Of a DNA stretch of 21,600 nucleotides, positions 1 to 7,983 are shown piece after piece. The notes beneath the pieces are model-generated. The model saw nothing but the letters and a program-made list of their open reading frames with translations. It ran no database searches and was not told the origin of the DNA. Every line of letters starts with the position of its first letter. The first letter of the stretch is position 1. The DNA comes from Candidatus Faecivivens stercorigallinarum (GTDB lineage: Bacteria > Bacillota > Clostridia > Oscillospirales > Ruminococcaceae). The stretch is from NCBI GenBank assembly GCA_018715465.1, contig DVLN01000043.1, positions 1 through 21,600 of the forward strand, given 5' to 3'. The position numbers and the translations under genes were made by a program.

Positions 1-183
1 GAAAAGCGGAATTTCCAGTTTAAGCGGATCCGCGATATGAAGGTCAATCAGGATGGGCTGGTATTCAAGCTGTATGAAACCCCGTCCGAGACCCAGCCGG
101 TCATTATCACCGACAAGGGAAATGAAGCCAAAAAGATTCAGAACGTATATGTTTACTGCCAGTTGATTTCGAGAATTGAATAA
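1..183 (+). CDS. 3' end of an unidentified protein (partial)
   Basis: The reading frame is open from the left edge to a TAA at 181-183 and gives the last 60 residues of a protein whose start lies outside the window. The fragment is charged and mixed in character (begins EKRNFQFKRIRDMKVNQDGL, ends YCQLISRIE), with alternating hydrophobic residues that suggest beta strands and no membrane segment. I do not recognise the family. In Bacillus the gene before the asp23-nusB pair is accC, which this fragment does not resemble. A strong GC-rich hairpin 9 bases after the stop supports a real gene end here. Function unknown. Confidence 0.55.
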   Translation, partial: EKRNFQFKRIRDMKVNQDGLVFKLYETPSETQPVIITDKGNEAKKIQNVYVYCQLISRIE

Positions 184-191
184 AAATAGTT

Positions 192-230
192 GCGGCCGCC
201 GTGTTCCGAGAGGAATGCGGCGGCCGCTTT
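192..230 (+). terminator. GC-rich hairpin terminator after the partial gene
   Basis: A perfect 10-bp inverted repeat, GCGGCCGCCG (192-201) and CGGCGGCCGC (218-227), encloses a 16-base loop that can itself fold (TTCC/GGAA). Only three T follow, so the U-tract is weak although the stem is very stable. It lies between a stop codon and a promoter, where a terminator is expected. Each arm contains a GCGGCCGC octamer. Confidence 0.65.
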
Positions 231-280
231 GCACTGGAATATTCACTTTTTATCAATATGCAAAAAATTATACAAACCTG

Positions 281-309
281 TTGTTTATTTGGGCGAATGG
301 TGTTATAAT
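281..309 (+). promoter_or_regulatory. sigma-A promoter of the asp23-nusB-...-recN operon
   Basis: TTGTTT (281-286) and a perfect TATAAT (304-309) are separated by 17 bases. Transcription should start near 316, giving a leader of about 60 bases before the asp23 start. No other comparably good promoter was noticed between here and 12.4 kb, so this may drive the whole cluster. Confidence 0.75.
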
Positions 310-374
310 AATTCTGTAATGCACCTGCGCCCGGAAGACGGGTGCGGACAAATTGTTGGACAGGAGGAATCAGC

Positions 375-731
375 ATGCAGCCGAAAGAGAATCCAATCGC
401 ATCCAATATCAAGATTTCGGAAGGGGTACTGGAGACGATCGTCAAGACCGTTATCAGTGAGATCCCGGGGGTAGCCCGCCTTTGTTCCCGCAGCAGCAGC
501 CCGGTGGATCGGCTGTTTGACCGGCCGACTGTGCACCGCGTTGTCGGACGGGTGGAAGGAGACGCGGCGGCGATCGACGTTTCGGTTGTGCTTGCCCGCG
601 GATATAAGATGAAGAAAGTATGCTCCCAGATTCAGGAGAAGGTCAAGGAAGCAATTCAGGACATGACTGGAATCGCAGTCAGCCGTGTCAATGTATATGT
701 TGTCGACGTGGTCGCATCGAGTGCGGAATAA
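375..731 (+). CDS. yqhY: Asp23/Gls24 family envelope stress protein
   Basis: This 118-residue cytosolic protein matches the Asp23/Gls24 (DUF322) family. The typical pattern is present: an N-terminal 'G.I.IS..VLETIV' stretch (residues 12-25), a central IDVSVVLARGY strand (about 67-77) and a C-terminal VNVYVVDVV strand (about 105-113). Family members are linked to cell-envelope stress and, for B. subtilis YqhY, to acetyl-CoA carboxylase activity; the molecular activity is not settled. The ATG at 375 is chosen because CAGGAGG (361-367) sits 7 bases upstream; an earlier in-frame start lacks a ribosome site. It is the first gene of the long operon, and the position directly before nusB is conserved in Firmicutes, which supports the yqhY assignment. 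Confidence 0.88.
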   Translation: MQPKENPIASNIKISEGVLETIVKTVISEIPGVARLCSRSSSPVDRLFDRPTVHRVVGRVEGDAAAIDVSVVLARGYKMKKVCSQIQEKVKEAIQDMTGIAVSRVNVYVVDVVASSAE

Positions 732-841
732 GGCTTGAAGACCTGAAGCAGTTGTACTGCGCCTGGATGAAGGAGAAGACCTCAGGTTCCCGAATGGAAG
801 AGGAAAAGGACGGTCTGCAAAAGAAAGGAATATATAGTACG

Positions 842-1270
842 ATGAAAAAGCTGACCAGACATCAAATGAGAGAGAATGCGTTTATTCTGGTATTTGAACG
901 GATATTCAATGATGACAGCCCGAGCGAGCTGCTGGAGACGGCCAGAGAGAATGACGAGCTGGAGATCACCCCGGAAGTGGAGTCAATGTTTTTGGGCGTT
1001 GTCCGGTATCAGCAGTCGATTGACGAGCTGATCGCCGCCAACCTGAAAAAATGGAAGATGGAGCGTATCTCCAAGGTATCGCTGGCGATTCTGCGGCTGG
1101 GTGTATACGAAATTGTATACAGCGAGGACGTGGATGATGATATCGTTGTCAGCGAGTGCGTCAAGCTGGCGGGCGATTTCGCCTACGAAGAGGATATTTC
1201 GTTTATCAATGGTGTGCTGGGCAGCATCGTCCGGTCGCTGAACAATAAGCCTGCGGAGAGCCAGAACTGA
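842..1270 (+). CDS. nusB: transcription antitermination factor NusB
   Basis: This 142-residue all-helical protein has the NusB fold. It opens with the RNA-binding signature (KLTRHQMRENAFILVFE, residues 3-19) and carries the C-terminal motif FINGVLGSIVR (about 121-131). NusB with NusE (S10) binds boxA RNA and promotes antitermination of rRNA operons. The ATG at 842 gives the normal family N-terminus. The ribosome site AAAGGA (824-829) is 12 bases away, a rather long spacing. The frame is open further upstream, with ATGs at 767 and 794, but these would add a low-complexity extension foreign to NusB. The stop overlaps the next start by one base (TGATG), implying translational coupling. Confidence 0.93.
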   Translation: MKKLTRHQMRENAFILVFERIFNDDSPSELLETARENDELEITPEVESMFLGVVRYQQSIDELIAANLKKWKMERISKVSLAILRLGVYEIVYSEDVDDDIVVSECVKLAGDFAYEEDISFINGVLGSIVRSLNNKPAESQN

Positions 1271-2244
1271 TGGCAGTTTATCTCGGAATCGACACCTCCA
1301 ATTATACGACTTCGACCGCGCTGTTTGATAGCGAAAGATGGGCGGAGGGACGCCCAGCGGTAAGGATGGAGAAAAAGCTGCTGCCGACGGCACCAGGTGC
1401 GCTGGGATTGCGGCAGAGCGATGCTGTCTTTGCCCATGTCCAGCAGCTGGGCGGGCTTGCCGCACAGTTGTTCGGCAAGGAACCGCCTGCTTTGGCTGGC
1501 ATCGGGGTTTCGATTTTTCCGCGGCGGGCGGAGGGGTCGTATATGCCCTGCTTTCTGGTCGGACAGATGGCGGCGGAGCTGACGGCTTCGGCACTGGGGG
1601 TGCCGCTGTACACCTTTTCCCATCAGGAGGGGCATATTGCGGCGGCGCTGTATTCAGCCGGCCGGCTGGATTTGATGAAGGAGCGGTTTATCGCCTTTCA
1701 CCTGTCAGGCGGAACGACTGACGCACTGCTGGTCGAGCCGGGCGAGCCTTTTTTCAGGATTACACCGGCCGCCCATTCGCTGGATTTGAAAGCGGGACAG
1801 GCGGTTGACCGGGTCGGACTGATGCTGGGGCTGAAATTCCCCTGCGGGCCGGAGCTGACCGAACTGGCGCTGCAATGTGAAGAAAAGATCCGGGTCCGTC
1901 CGACGATGAAAGGGGCGGACTGCTGTCTGTCGGGGGTGGAAAACCGCTGCCGCAGGCTGCTGGATGAAGGAAAAGCGCCGGAATATATCGCGCTGTACTG
2001 TCTTAAGTCGATCGAAGCGGCGCTGGAAGGGATGACCCAGGCACTGCTGGAAAGGTATGGAGAACTGCCGCTGGTGTATGCCGGCGGCGTTATGTCCAAT
2101 GTGATCATCCGCCAGAAGTTTGAATCAAAATACGGCGGGATATTTGCCCAGCCGCAGTTTTCTTCCGATAATGCAGCGGGGATTGCGGTACTGGCGGCAT
2201 TGTCGGCAGGCGGGGATGTCTGCCGGGAAAGGAAAGCGGATTGA
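1270..2244 (+). CDS. TsaD/Kae1-like (peptidase M22 family) paralogue
   Basis: This 324-residue protein has the ASKHA fold of the TsaD/Gcp family. Visible signatures are the phosphate-1 loop LGIDTSNYTT (5-14), the metal-binding HxEGH motif with His118 and His122, SGGTTD (146-151), a GGVMSN motif and SDN with Asp300 near the C-terminus. These match the two His and one Asp that bind metal in true TsaD. The GPGL-type segment that follows the first third of canonical TsaD is replaced by PRRAEGSYMPCFLVG, and overall divergence is high. This is therefore probably a paralogue rather than the t6A37 tRNA-modification enzyme itself. It sits between nusB and xseA, where Bacillus has folD. It overlaps nusB by 1 base and xseA by 4. 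Product family is confident; activity unknown. Confidence 0.8.
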   Translation: MAVYLGIDTSNYTTSTALFDSERWAEGRPAVRMEKKLLPTAPGALGLRQSDAVFAHVQQLGGLAAQLFGKEPPALAGIGVSIFPRRAEGSYMPCFLVGQMAAELTASALGVPLYTFSHQEGHIAAALYSAGRLDLMKERFIAFHLSGGTTDALLVEPGEPFFRITPAAHSLDLKAGQAVDRVGLMLGLKFPCGPELTELALQCEEKIRVRPTMKGADCCLSGVENRCRRLLDEGKAPEYIALYCLKSIEAALEGMTQALLERYGELPLVYAGGVMSNVIIRQKFESKYGGIFAQPQFSSDNAAGIAVLAALSAGGDVCRERKAD

Positions 2245-3593
2245 ACCAGATACTGACCGTTTCCCAGATCAATGGGTACCTGAAAGGGATGCTGGATGAA
2301 GATGTCCAGCTCAAGAGCATCTATATCCGTGGGGAGATCTCCAATTTTACCAACCATCTGCGGACGGGGCATTTTTATTTTACATTGAAGGATGCCCGGA
2401 CTTCGATCAAAGCGGTGATGTTTAAGTGGAACGCCTCCCGGCTGCGGTTTATGCCGCAAAACGGGATGAGTGTTATTATTTTCGGGAGTGTCCAGCTGTT
2501 TGAGCGGGACGGCATCTGTCAGATCATCTGCGCGGACATGCAGCCGGACGGGCTGGGTGCTTTGTATATGGCGTTCGAGCAGCTGAAGGAGCGGCTGGGT
2601 CGGGAAGGACTGTTTGACCCCGGTCATAAGAAGCCGCTGCCCCAGTACCCGGAAAAGATCGCGGTGGTGACCGCTAAGACAGGTGCGGCTTTGCAGGATA
2701 TTATCCATATTCTGTCCCGCCGCTGGCCGCTGGGGGAACTGATTCTCTGTCCTGCACTGGTGCAGGGGGAAGGGGCCCCGGCGTCGATTGTTTCAGCGTT
2801 GCGGCTGGCCGAGAGTGTGTCTCCTGATGTAATCATTGTCGGCCGGGGCGGCGGTTCGCTGGAAGATTTGTGGGCGTTTAATGACGAGCGGGTCGCAAGG
2901 GCTGTGTATGCCTGTAAGGTGCCGGTTATATCGGCAGTCGGGCATGAAACGGATTATACCATCTGCGACCTGGTAGCCGACCTGCGGGCACCGACTCCAT
3001 CGGCAGCGGCTGAACTTTGCGCACCGGATATCAGCGGATTGCGACGGGAGATCGCCGAGCTGTCAGACAGTCTGAATCGCTGCCTGTCTGATCGAATTCG
3101 GCTGGAGGGTGCAAGGCTTGCGGCTGTCGGAAAGAGACTGGCGGTATCCTCGCCTGAGACCCAGCTGGAACGGCGGCTGGAAAAGGTCGCTCTGCTGGAA
3201 AAGCGGATGCGGACGGCCGCGCAGGCGGCTGTTGCGTCGGCCTCAGCACGGGTGGATGGGGCAGCTTACCGGTTGAAGACCCATTCCCCTGAAGGCAGTA
3301 TCCGAAAAGGCGAAGGACAGCTTTTGATTGCAGCTTCGCGGCTGCGGGCGGCGATGGCCGGCAGAATCGGAGCTGCCGAGCGGCAGCTGATTGGAAACGC
3401 AGCCCGGCTGGAGGGACTCAGTCCGATGCGGGTGCTGGCGCGGGGATATACCCTGACGGCGGCACCGGACGGACAGCCTGTCCGGCTGCGGCAATTGCGG
3501 CCGGGGGACCGGCTGGTGACCCGGTTTGTGGACGGAACGGCAGAAAGTACCGTGACCGCAGTCCATCAAGCTGACGGGAACCACAAAAACTGA
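2241..3593 (+). CDS. xseA: exodeoxyribonuclease VII large subunit
   Basis: This 450-residue protein is the catalytic subunit of exonuclease VII, which degrades single-stranded DNA to oligonucleotides. It has an N-terminal OB-fold (about 5-100; GEISNF at 31-36, GHFYFTLKD at 43-51) and the Exonuc_VII_L catalytic domain with GRGGGSLEDLW (201-211) and SAVGHETD (231-238) followed by ADLRAPTPSAAAE. A long coiled-coil/helical region (about 265-395) is where small subunits bind. The start is a TTG at 2241 that overlaps the preceding stop (TTGA); GGAAAGG just upstream is the ribosome site. The C-terminal domain (LARGYTLTAAPDG...) is normal. xseB follows after 26 bases. Confidence 0.95.
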   Translation: MNQILTVSQINGYLKGMLDEDVQLKSIYIRGEISNFTNHLRTGHFYFTLKDARTSIKAVMFKWNASRLRFMPQNGMSVIIFGSVQLFERDGICQIICADMQPDGLGALYMAFEQLKERLGREGLFDPGHKKPLPQYPEKIAVVTAKTGAALQDIIHILSRRWPLGELILCPALVQGEGAPASIVSALRLAESVSPDVIIVGRGGGSLEDLWAFNDERVARAVYACKVPVISAVGHETDYTICDLVADLRAPTPSAAAELCAPDISGLRREIAELSDSLNRCLSDRIRLEGARLAAVGKRLAVSSPETQLERRLEKVALLEKRMRTAAQAAVASASARVDGAAYRLKTHSPEGSIRKGEGQLLIAASRLRAAMAGRIGAAERQLIGNAARLEGLSPMRVLARGYTLTAAPDGQPVRLRQLRPGDRLVTRFVDGTAESTVTAVHQADGNHKN

Positions 3594-3619
3594 GGCTGAT
3601 AGAGGAAAGGAAACAGTTT

Positions 3620-3847
3620 ATGGCTTCAAAGAAAACGCCGACATTTGAACAGGCGCTGACCCGGCTGGAAGAGATTGCCGCCGGGCTGGAAGACGGGAGC
3701 ATGTCGCTGGAAGATTCGCTCAAAGCGTATGAAGAAGGGGTCGCGCTGGTGCGGCTGTGCCAGAAGACGCTGGAGGGTGCCAAACTCCGCCTGCGGGAGC
3801 AGACGGAACCGGAAGCAGCGGACGAACCCGGTACAGAAGAATCATAA
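3620..3847 (+). CDS. xseB: exodeoxyribonuclease VII small subunit
   Basis: This 75-residue, acidic, two-helix protein is the XseB subunit that coats the coiled coil of XseA. Family signatures are TFEQALTRLEEIAAGLEDGS (8-27) and SLEDSLKAYEEGVALVRLCQ (29-48). The C-terminal tail is Glu-rich and probably disordered. The ATG at 3620 is preceded by GAGGAAAGG, the only plausible start. The length is usual for the family. Its place directly after xseA supports joint synthesis of the complex. Confidence 0.93.
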   Translation: MASKKTPTFEQALTRLEEIAAGLEDGSMSLEDSLKAYEEGVALVRLCQKTLEGAKLRLREQTEPEAADEPGTEES

Positions 3848-3870
3848 TTACCATAATTACAGAAAATACA

Positions 3871-3889
3871 GGTGCTGGGGACCAGCGCC
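3871..3889 (+). other. stem-loop in the xseB-ispA gap
   Basis: An 8-bp stem (3871-3878 with 3882-3889, one G-U pair) closes a 3-base loop immediately before the GAAAGGG ribosome site of ispA. There is no T-tract, so it is not a terminator. It could stabilise a processed end or modulate ispA translation; this is inference. Confidence 0.35.
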
Positions 3890-3911
3890 GGAAAGGGCTG
3901 GTAATACGACC

Positions 3912-4784
3912 ATGCATCAACAGTTTGAAGAGTATTTGCAGGCGATCGAAAACACCCTCGCCGGTTATCTCAAAGTCCCTTGTGAACCGGGACGGGTGCT
4001 GGAAGCGATGGGCTATTCGGCGTTTGCCGGAGGAAAACGGATCCGTCCGATCCTGACGCTGGAATTCACCCGGCTGTGCGGCGGGGACTGGAAAGCCGCA
4101 CTGCCGTTTGCGGCAGGGGTCGAGATGGTACAGACCTATTCATTGATTCATGATGACCTGCCCTGTATGGACGACGATGATCTGCGCCGTGGGCGGCCGT
4201 CCTGCCATATTGCGTATGGAGAAGCGACCGCGCTGCTGGCGGGGGACGGACTGCTGACGATGGCGTTTGAAGCGGTGGCTGACGCAAAGCTGCCGCCCGA
4301 ACGGGTGGTCAGAGCGGTCGGAATCCTTGCCGGCGGGATTGGTGTGCAGGGAATGATCGGCGGTCAGGAGATGGACCTGGAAAACGAAGGGGCGATCAGC
4401 CTGCCGCTGGAGACGGTGCGCAGGACCAATGAGAAAAAGACCGCGGCGCTGCTGTCATCGGCCTGCCGGATGGGGGTCGCGGCAGCAGGCGGAACGGAAG
4501 AACAGTTTTCCGCCGCCGACCGGTTCGCACGTAATTTCGGACTGGCTTTCCAGGTGATTGACGATATTCTTGACCTGACGGCCGATGCCGAGCAGCTGGG
4601 AAAACCGGTCGGAAGCGACCTGGCAAATGAGAAGGTGACCTATCCGTCGATTCTCGGGCTGGAAGGCGCGCGGGAATATGCCCGCCGCTATACCGAAGAA
4701 GCGGTGGATGCACTGAGCATTTTTGCAGAAAACAACGGTATCCTGACGGAGTATGTCCGTCGGCTGCTGGACCGTATCAATTGA
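3912..4784 (+). CDS. ispA: (2E,6E)-farnesyl diphosphate synthase
   Basis: This 290-residue trans-prenyltransferase condenses DMAPP and GPP with IPP to make farnesyl diphosphate, the precursor of undecaprenyl lipids. The first Asp-rich motif is DDLPCMD (81-87) with the two-residue insertion and upstream aromatic (Tyr76) typical of bacterial type II FPP synthases. The second Asp-rich motif is DDILD, beginning at residue 217. GGKRIRP (40-46) is the IPP-binding motif. The ATG at 3912 is the only sensible start: no other start codon in frame lies close upstream, and the reading frame further 5' is the xseB shadow. The ribosome site GAAAGGG (3891-3897) is about 14 bases away, longer than usual. The stop TGA lies inside the region preceding the next gene. 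Confidence 0.93.
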   Translation: MHQQFEEYLQAIENTLAGYLKVPCEPGRVLEAMGYSAFAGGKRIRPILTLEFTRLCGGDWKAALPFAAGVEMVQTYSLIHDDLPCMDDDDLRRGRPSCHIAYGEATALLAGDGLLTMAFEAVADAKLPPERVVRAVGILAGGIGVQGMIGGQEMDLENEGAISLPLETVRRTNEKKTAALLSSACRMGVAAAGGTEEQFSAADRFARNFGLAFQVIDDILDLTADAEQLGKPVGSDLANEKVTYPSILGLEGAREYARRYTEEAVDALSIFAENNGILTEYVRRLLDRIN

Positions 4785-4801
4785 CAAAGGAGGGAATCGG
4801 T

Positions 4802-5242
4802 TTGATCAATGATCTGTTGGCCAATACCGTATTATGGATTGCGCTCGCCTGCTGGGCGGCGGCACAGGTGCTCAAGCTGATCCTGTATTCGCTTCACAGC
4901 CGGCGGCTGGAGATCGAGCGGCTGTTCGGAGCAGGGGGAATGCCCTCCTCACATACCTCGACGGTCTGTGGGCTGACGGTCGCAGTGGCGCGGATATATG
5001 GGCTGCAATCGCCGCTGTTTACCCTGTCGCTGGTGATGGCCTGCATCGTCATGTATGACGCGACGGGTGTACGCCGGGCGGCGGGCGAGCATGCGAAGGT
5101 ACTCAACCAGCTGCTGTTTTCGGAGGGTGAGTTGATGACCCCGTCCCAGAAGGCGCTCAAGGAATTTCTGGGGCATACGCCGCTGGAGGTGCTGGGAGGC
5201 GCGATACTGGGCGTGATTCTCGGACTGGTGATGCCTGTGTAA
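4802..5242 (+). CDS. divergent PAP2-family (YuiD/DUF212) membrane protein
   Basis: This 146-residue protein of about four membrane helices belongs to the YuiD/DUF212 'divergent PAP2' family. Motifs recalling PAP2 phosphatases are PSSHT (48-52) and GVRRAAGEH, with Arg91 and His97. The start is a TTG at 4802 with AGGAGG (4788-4793) 8 bases upstream; an earlier in-frame TTG at 4781 overlaps the ispA stop but has no ribosome site. No reaction is established for the family as far as I know. Its place between farnesyl diphosphate synthase and DXP synthase suggests a role with prenyl phosphates, such as dephosphorylation or recycling, which is inference from context only. Confidence 0.82.
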   Translation: MINDLLANTVLWIALACWAAAQVLKLILYSLHSRRLEIERLFGAGGMPSSHTSTVCGLTVAVARIYGLQSPLFTLSLVMACIVMYDATGVRRAAGEHAKVLNQLLFSEGELMTPSQKALKEFLGHTPLEVLGGAILGVILGLVMPV

Positions 5243-5278
5243 GGCAGCCGGTATCATATAAACGTAAGGAAGTATTCG

Positions 5279-7219
5279 ATGGAGCAGTTTCCAATACTGG
5301 ACCGCATCCAGTCGCCAGATGATCTGCGGACGCTGGGGGACTGGGAGGTTGGCAGGCTATGTTATGAGATCCGGCAGTTTCTGATCCAGCACGTTTCCCG
5401 CACAGGGGGGCATCTCGCGTCCAATCTGGGTGCGGTGGAGCTGACGGTTGCATTGCACCGGGTGTTTGATTCTCCGCGGGACTCGATTGTCTGGGACGTC
5501 GGGCACCAGAGTTATACCCATAAGATCCTGACCGGGCGGAAGGAGCGTTTTTCTACCCTTCGCCAGCGGGACGGACTGTCGGGTTTTCCGAAGCCGGAAG
5601 AGAGCGAGCATGACGCGTTCGTCGCGGGGCATGCGTCGATCTCGATCAGTGCTGCCTATGGGATTGCCTGTGCCAACCGGCTGAGTGGCAATGACAATAC
5701 CGCTGTTGCGGTCGTCGGGGACGGAGCATTTACCGGCGGGATGATCTATGAAGCGATTAACAATGCGGGGCGGAGCAATGTCCGTCTGGTGATCGTCCTC
5801 AACCACAACAATATGTCGATTTCCCGTAATGTCGGTGCATTTGCCCGGTACCTTTCGACTATTCGCGCAAAACCTGGATATCTGCATGTAAAACAGCGGG
5901 TGGAGTCGCTGCTGGACCATCTGCCGCTGGTAGGCAAACCGCTGAAAAAGGCGCTCAGGTCTTCCAAGTCGGTCCTCAAGTATATTTTATTCCATAATAC
6001 CTTTTTTGAAGAGATGGGGCTGGAGTATTTCGGCCCGGTCGACGGGCACAACATCCAGGAACTGGAACAGGTGCTGCGTCGTGCAAAAGGACTCAGACGT
6101 CCTGCGATTGTACAGGTGGAAACGGTTAAGGGCAAGGGGTATACCTTTGCCGAGCGCAACCCGCCCGCCTATCATGGGGTCAGTCAGTTTGATATCCAAA
6201 CCGGTTCGCCCGATCATGAACCGGCGCCGTCCTGCGACAGCTTTTCAGCGGTCTTTGGGGCGGAAATGGTCAAACATGGCCAGAACCCAAAAGTCTGCGC
6301 GATTACCGCGGCGATGGCGGTTGGAACCGAGCTGGACGGATTTGCCAAAGCCTGCCGGCGGCGTTTTTTTGATGTCGGGATTGCCGAGGAACACGCGGTA
6401 ACCTTTGCGGCTGGACTGGCGGTCAAGGGATATATTCCGGTGTTTGCGGTCTATTCGACCTTTTTCCAGCGGTGTTTTGACCAGGTGCTGCATGATGCGG
6501 CGCTGGAGAGGACCCATATTGTCCTTGCGATTGACCGTGCGGGGATTGTCGGAGATGATGGCGATACCCACCAGGGAATTTTTGATATTGCGCTGCTGAC
6601 GGCGATGCCTGGGGTGACGGTTTATTCACCTGCGACCTTTGACCAGCTTCGCCACGATCTCAGACGGGCATTGTTTGAGGATACCGGTGTTGTTGCGGTG
6701 CGGTATCCCCGCGGCGGGGAGAGTGTCTGCCATTGCCCGCTCGGCGCGGAGGAAGACGACGTCTGGCTGGATGGCAGCGGACTGACGGCCATCAGTTATG
6801 GCCGGACCGCGTCGGCGCTGTATGAAGCAGCTGAGGGGATGGAGCATCCCCCGGAAGTCGTGCTGCTCAACCGTATCTGGCCTTTTTCGGAAGAGCTGGT
6901 GCGGGTGCTGGCGCGGAGAAAGCATATCCTGTTCTTTGAGGAAGCGGTTCGCAGCGGCAGCATTGCTGAGCATCTGCTGAGCGCACTGGTCCAGGCAGGA
7001 TTTGATGGAAAATATGAGATGGTGACTCTGCCGGACGGTTTTATTCGTCAGTGCAGCGTCCCATGGGCACTGGACAGGTACGGCCTGTCTGTCACAAAGA
7101 TCCGGGAAAGGTTGCAGACAGCTGCCGGCATTCCGGCACAGCAGGAGAAAGGCAGGTGGGAAGATGGCGCGCCGTCTGGATGCAGCGATGGCTGCGATGG
7201 GGCTTGTCCCCAGCCGTGA
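5279..7219 (+). CDS. dxs: 1-deoxy-D-xylulose-5-phosphate synthase
   Basis: This 646-residue thiamine-diphosphate enzyme condenses pyruvate and glyceraldehyde-3-phosphate, the entry step of the MEP isoprenoid pathway. The ThDP-binding motif GDGAFTGG (147-154) followed by NNAG (161-164) is clear. The catalytic Glu is Glu370 in GIAEEHAVTF, in the pyrimidine domain. The usual GHSSTS loop reads GHASIS (117-122). The C-terminal transketolase domain ends near residue 620. The remaining tail, about 25 residues rich in Gly, Cys and Asp, is encoded in the region overlapping tlyA. The ATG at 5279 has TAAGGA 8 bases upstream. The presence of dxs and ispA in one operon shows that this organism makes isoprenoids by the MEP route. 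Confidence 0.95.
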   Translation: MEQFPILDRIQSPDDLRTLGDWEVGRLCYEIRQFLIQHVSRTGGHLASNLGAVELTVALHRVFDSPRDSIVWDVGHQSYTHKILTGRKERFSTLRQRDGLSGFPKPEESEHDAFVAGHASISISAAYGIACANRLSGNDNTAVAVVGDGAFTGGMIYEAINNAGRSNVRLVIVLNHNNMSISRNVGAFARYLSTIRAKPGYLHVKQRVESLLDHLPLVGKPLKKALRSSKSVLKYILFHNTFFEEMGLEYFGPVDGHNIQELEQVLRRAKGLRRPAIVQVETVKGKGYTFAERNPPAYHGVSQFDIQTGSPDHEPAPSCDSFSAVFGAEMVKHGQNPKVCAITAAMAVGTELDGFAKACRRRFFDVGIAEEHAVTFAAGLAVKGYIPVFAVYSTFFQRCFDQVLHDAALERTHIVLAIDRAGIVGDDGDTHQGIFDIALLTAMPGVTVYSPATFDQLRHDLRRALFEDTGVVAVRYPRGGESVCHCPLGAEEDDVWLDGSGLTAISYGRTASALYEAAEGMEHPPEVVLLNRIWPFSEELVRVLARRKHILFFEEAVRSGSIAEHLLSALVQAGFDGKYEMVTLPDGFIRQCSVPWALDRYGLSVTKIRERLQTAAGIPAQQEKGRWEDGAPSGCSDGCDGACPQP

Positions 7220-7967
7220 ACAGGCCGCCCGGCTGATCCGGGCAGGACAGGTGACGGTCAACGGCAAAGTTGCCAGCCGTCCGAGCATCCAGCTGCAAGA
7301 GAATGACCAGGTGGAAATTACCGGTGGTCAGCTTCCTTTCGTCAGCCGGGGCGGATTGAAGTTACAGCGTGCGCTGGAGGTTTTCCCGATCAGCCTGAAT
7401 GGGTGTATCTGTGCCGATATCGGTGCTTCGACCGGCGGTTTTACCGACTGTATGCTCCAGCATGGAGCGGCGAAGATTTATGCAATTGACGTCGGGACTG
7501 GCCAGCTGCACCCGAGTTTGCTGAAAAATCCCCAAGTGGTCAATATGGAGAAGACCAATATCCGTGATCTGCCGCCCGATGCGCTGGAGCCGCTGGATTT
7601 TGTATCGACCGACGTATCGTTTATCTCGCTGCGGCTGGTGCTGCCGGTGATCTGCCGGCTGTTGAAGCAAGCTGGGCAGGCGGTTGTCCTGGTCAAACCG
7701 CAGTTTGAAGCGGGCCGGGGCAATGTCGGCAAAAAAGGGGTCGTCCGCGACCCGAAGATTCATCTGCAGGTTCTGCGGGACGTGGCGCGGTATGCCGCCG
7801 AATCGGGGCTGGATGTAACCGGCGCTGATTATTCACCGATACGCGGGCCGGAAGGAAATATAGAATATCTGTACCTGTTAAAGAAAGATCAGACCGCTTC
7901 TGTCGGAGATCATGACCTGCAGCAGCTGGTGACGGCTGCCCATCAGGCGCTTGGAAAACAGGGGTAA
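7164..7967 (+). CDS. tlyA: TlyA family rRNA (cytidine-2'-O)-methyltransferase / S4-domain protein
   Basis: This 267-residue protein has an N-terminal S4 RNA-binding domain (about 3-60; RLDAAMAAMGLVPSREQAAR, VNGK at 32-35) and an FtsJ/RrmJ-type SAM methyltransferase domain. The SAM motif is DIGASTGGFTD (85-95), followed by IDVGTGQL (108-115) and the TDVSFISLR and VLVKPQFE catalytic strands. TlyA methylates 2'-OH of cytidine in 16S/23S rRNA in mycobacteria; in Clostridia the same activity is assumed. The ATG at 7164 lies inside the dxs coding end (56-base overlap in another frame), with AGGTGG just upstream. The family N-terminus (MARRLD) matches this start exactly. Confidence 0.92.
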   Translation: MARRLDAAMAAMGLVPSREQAARLIRAGQVTVNGKVASRPSIQLQENDQVEITGGQLPFVSRGGLKLQRALEVFPISLNGCICADIGASTGGFTDCMLQHGAAKIYAIDVGTGQLHPSLLKNPQVVNMEKTNIRDLPPDALEPLDFVSTDVSFISLRLVLPVICRLLKQAGQAVVLVKPQFEAGRGNVGKKGVVRDPKIHLQVLRDVARYAAESGLDVTGADYSPIRGPEGNIEYLYLLKKDQTASVGDHDLQQLVTAAHQALGKQG

Positions 7968-7983
7968 GAGAAGGATGTGACCC

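Noticed and set aside
732..841. Possible extra small gene or longer nusB between asp23 and nusB
   Set aside because: The nusB frame is open here, but the upstream ATGs lack good ribosome sites and the added residues do not resemble NusB. No other convincing reading frame is present.
1698..2708. 336-codon open frame on the - strand
   Set aside because: It is antisense to the TsaD-like gene and xseA and matches no recognisable family.
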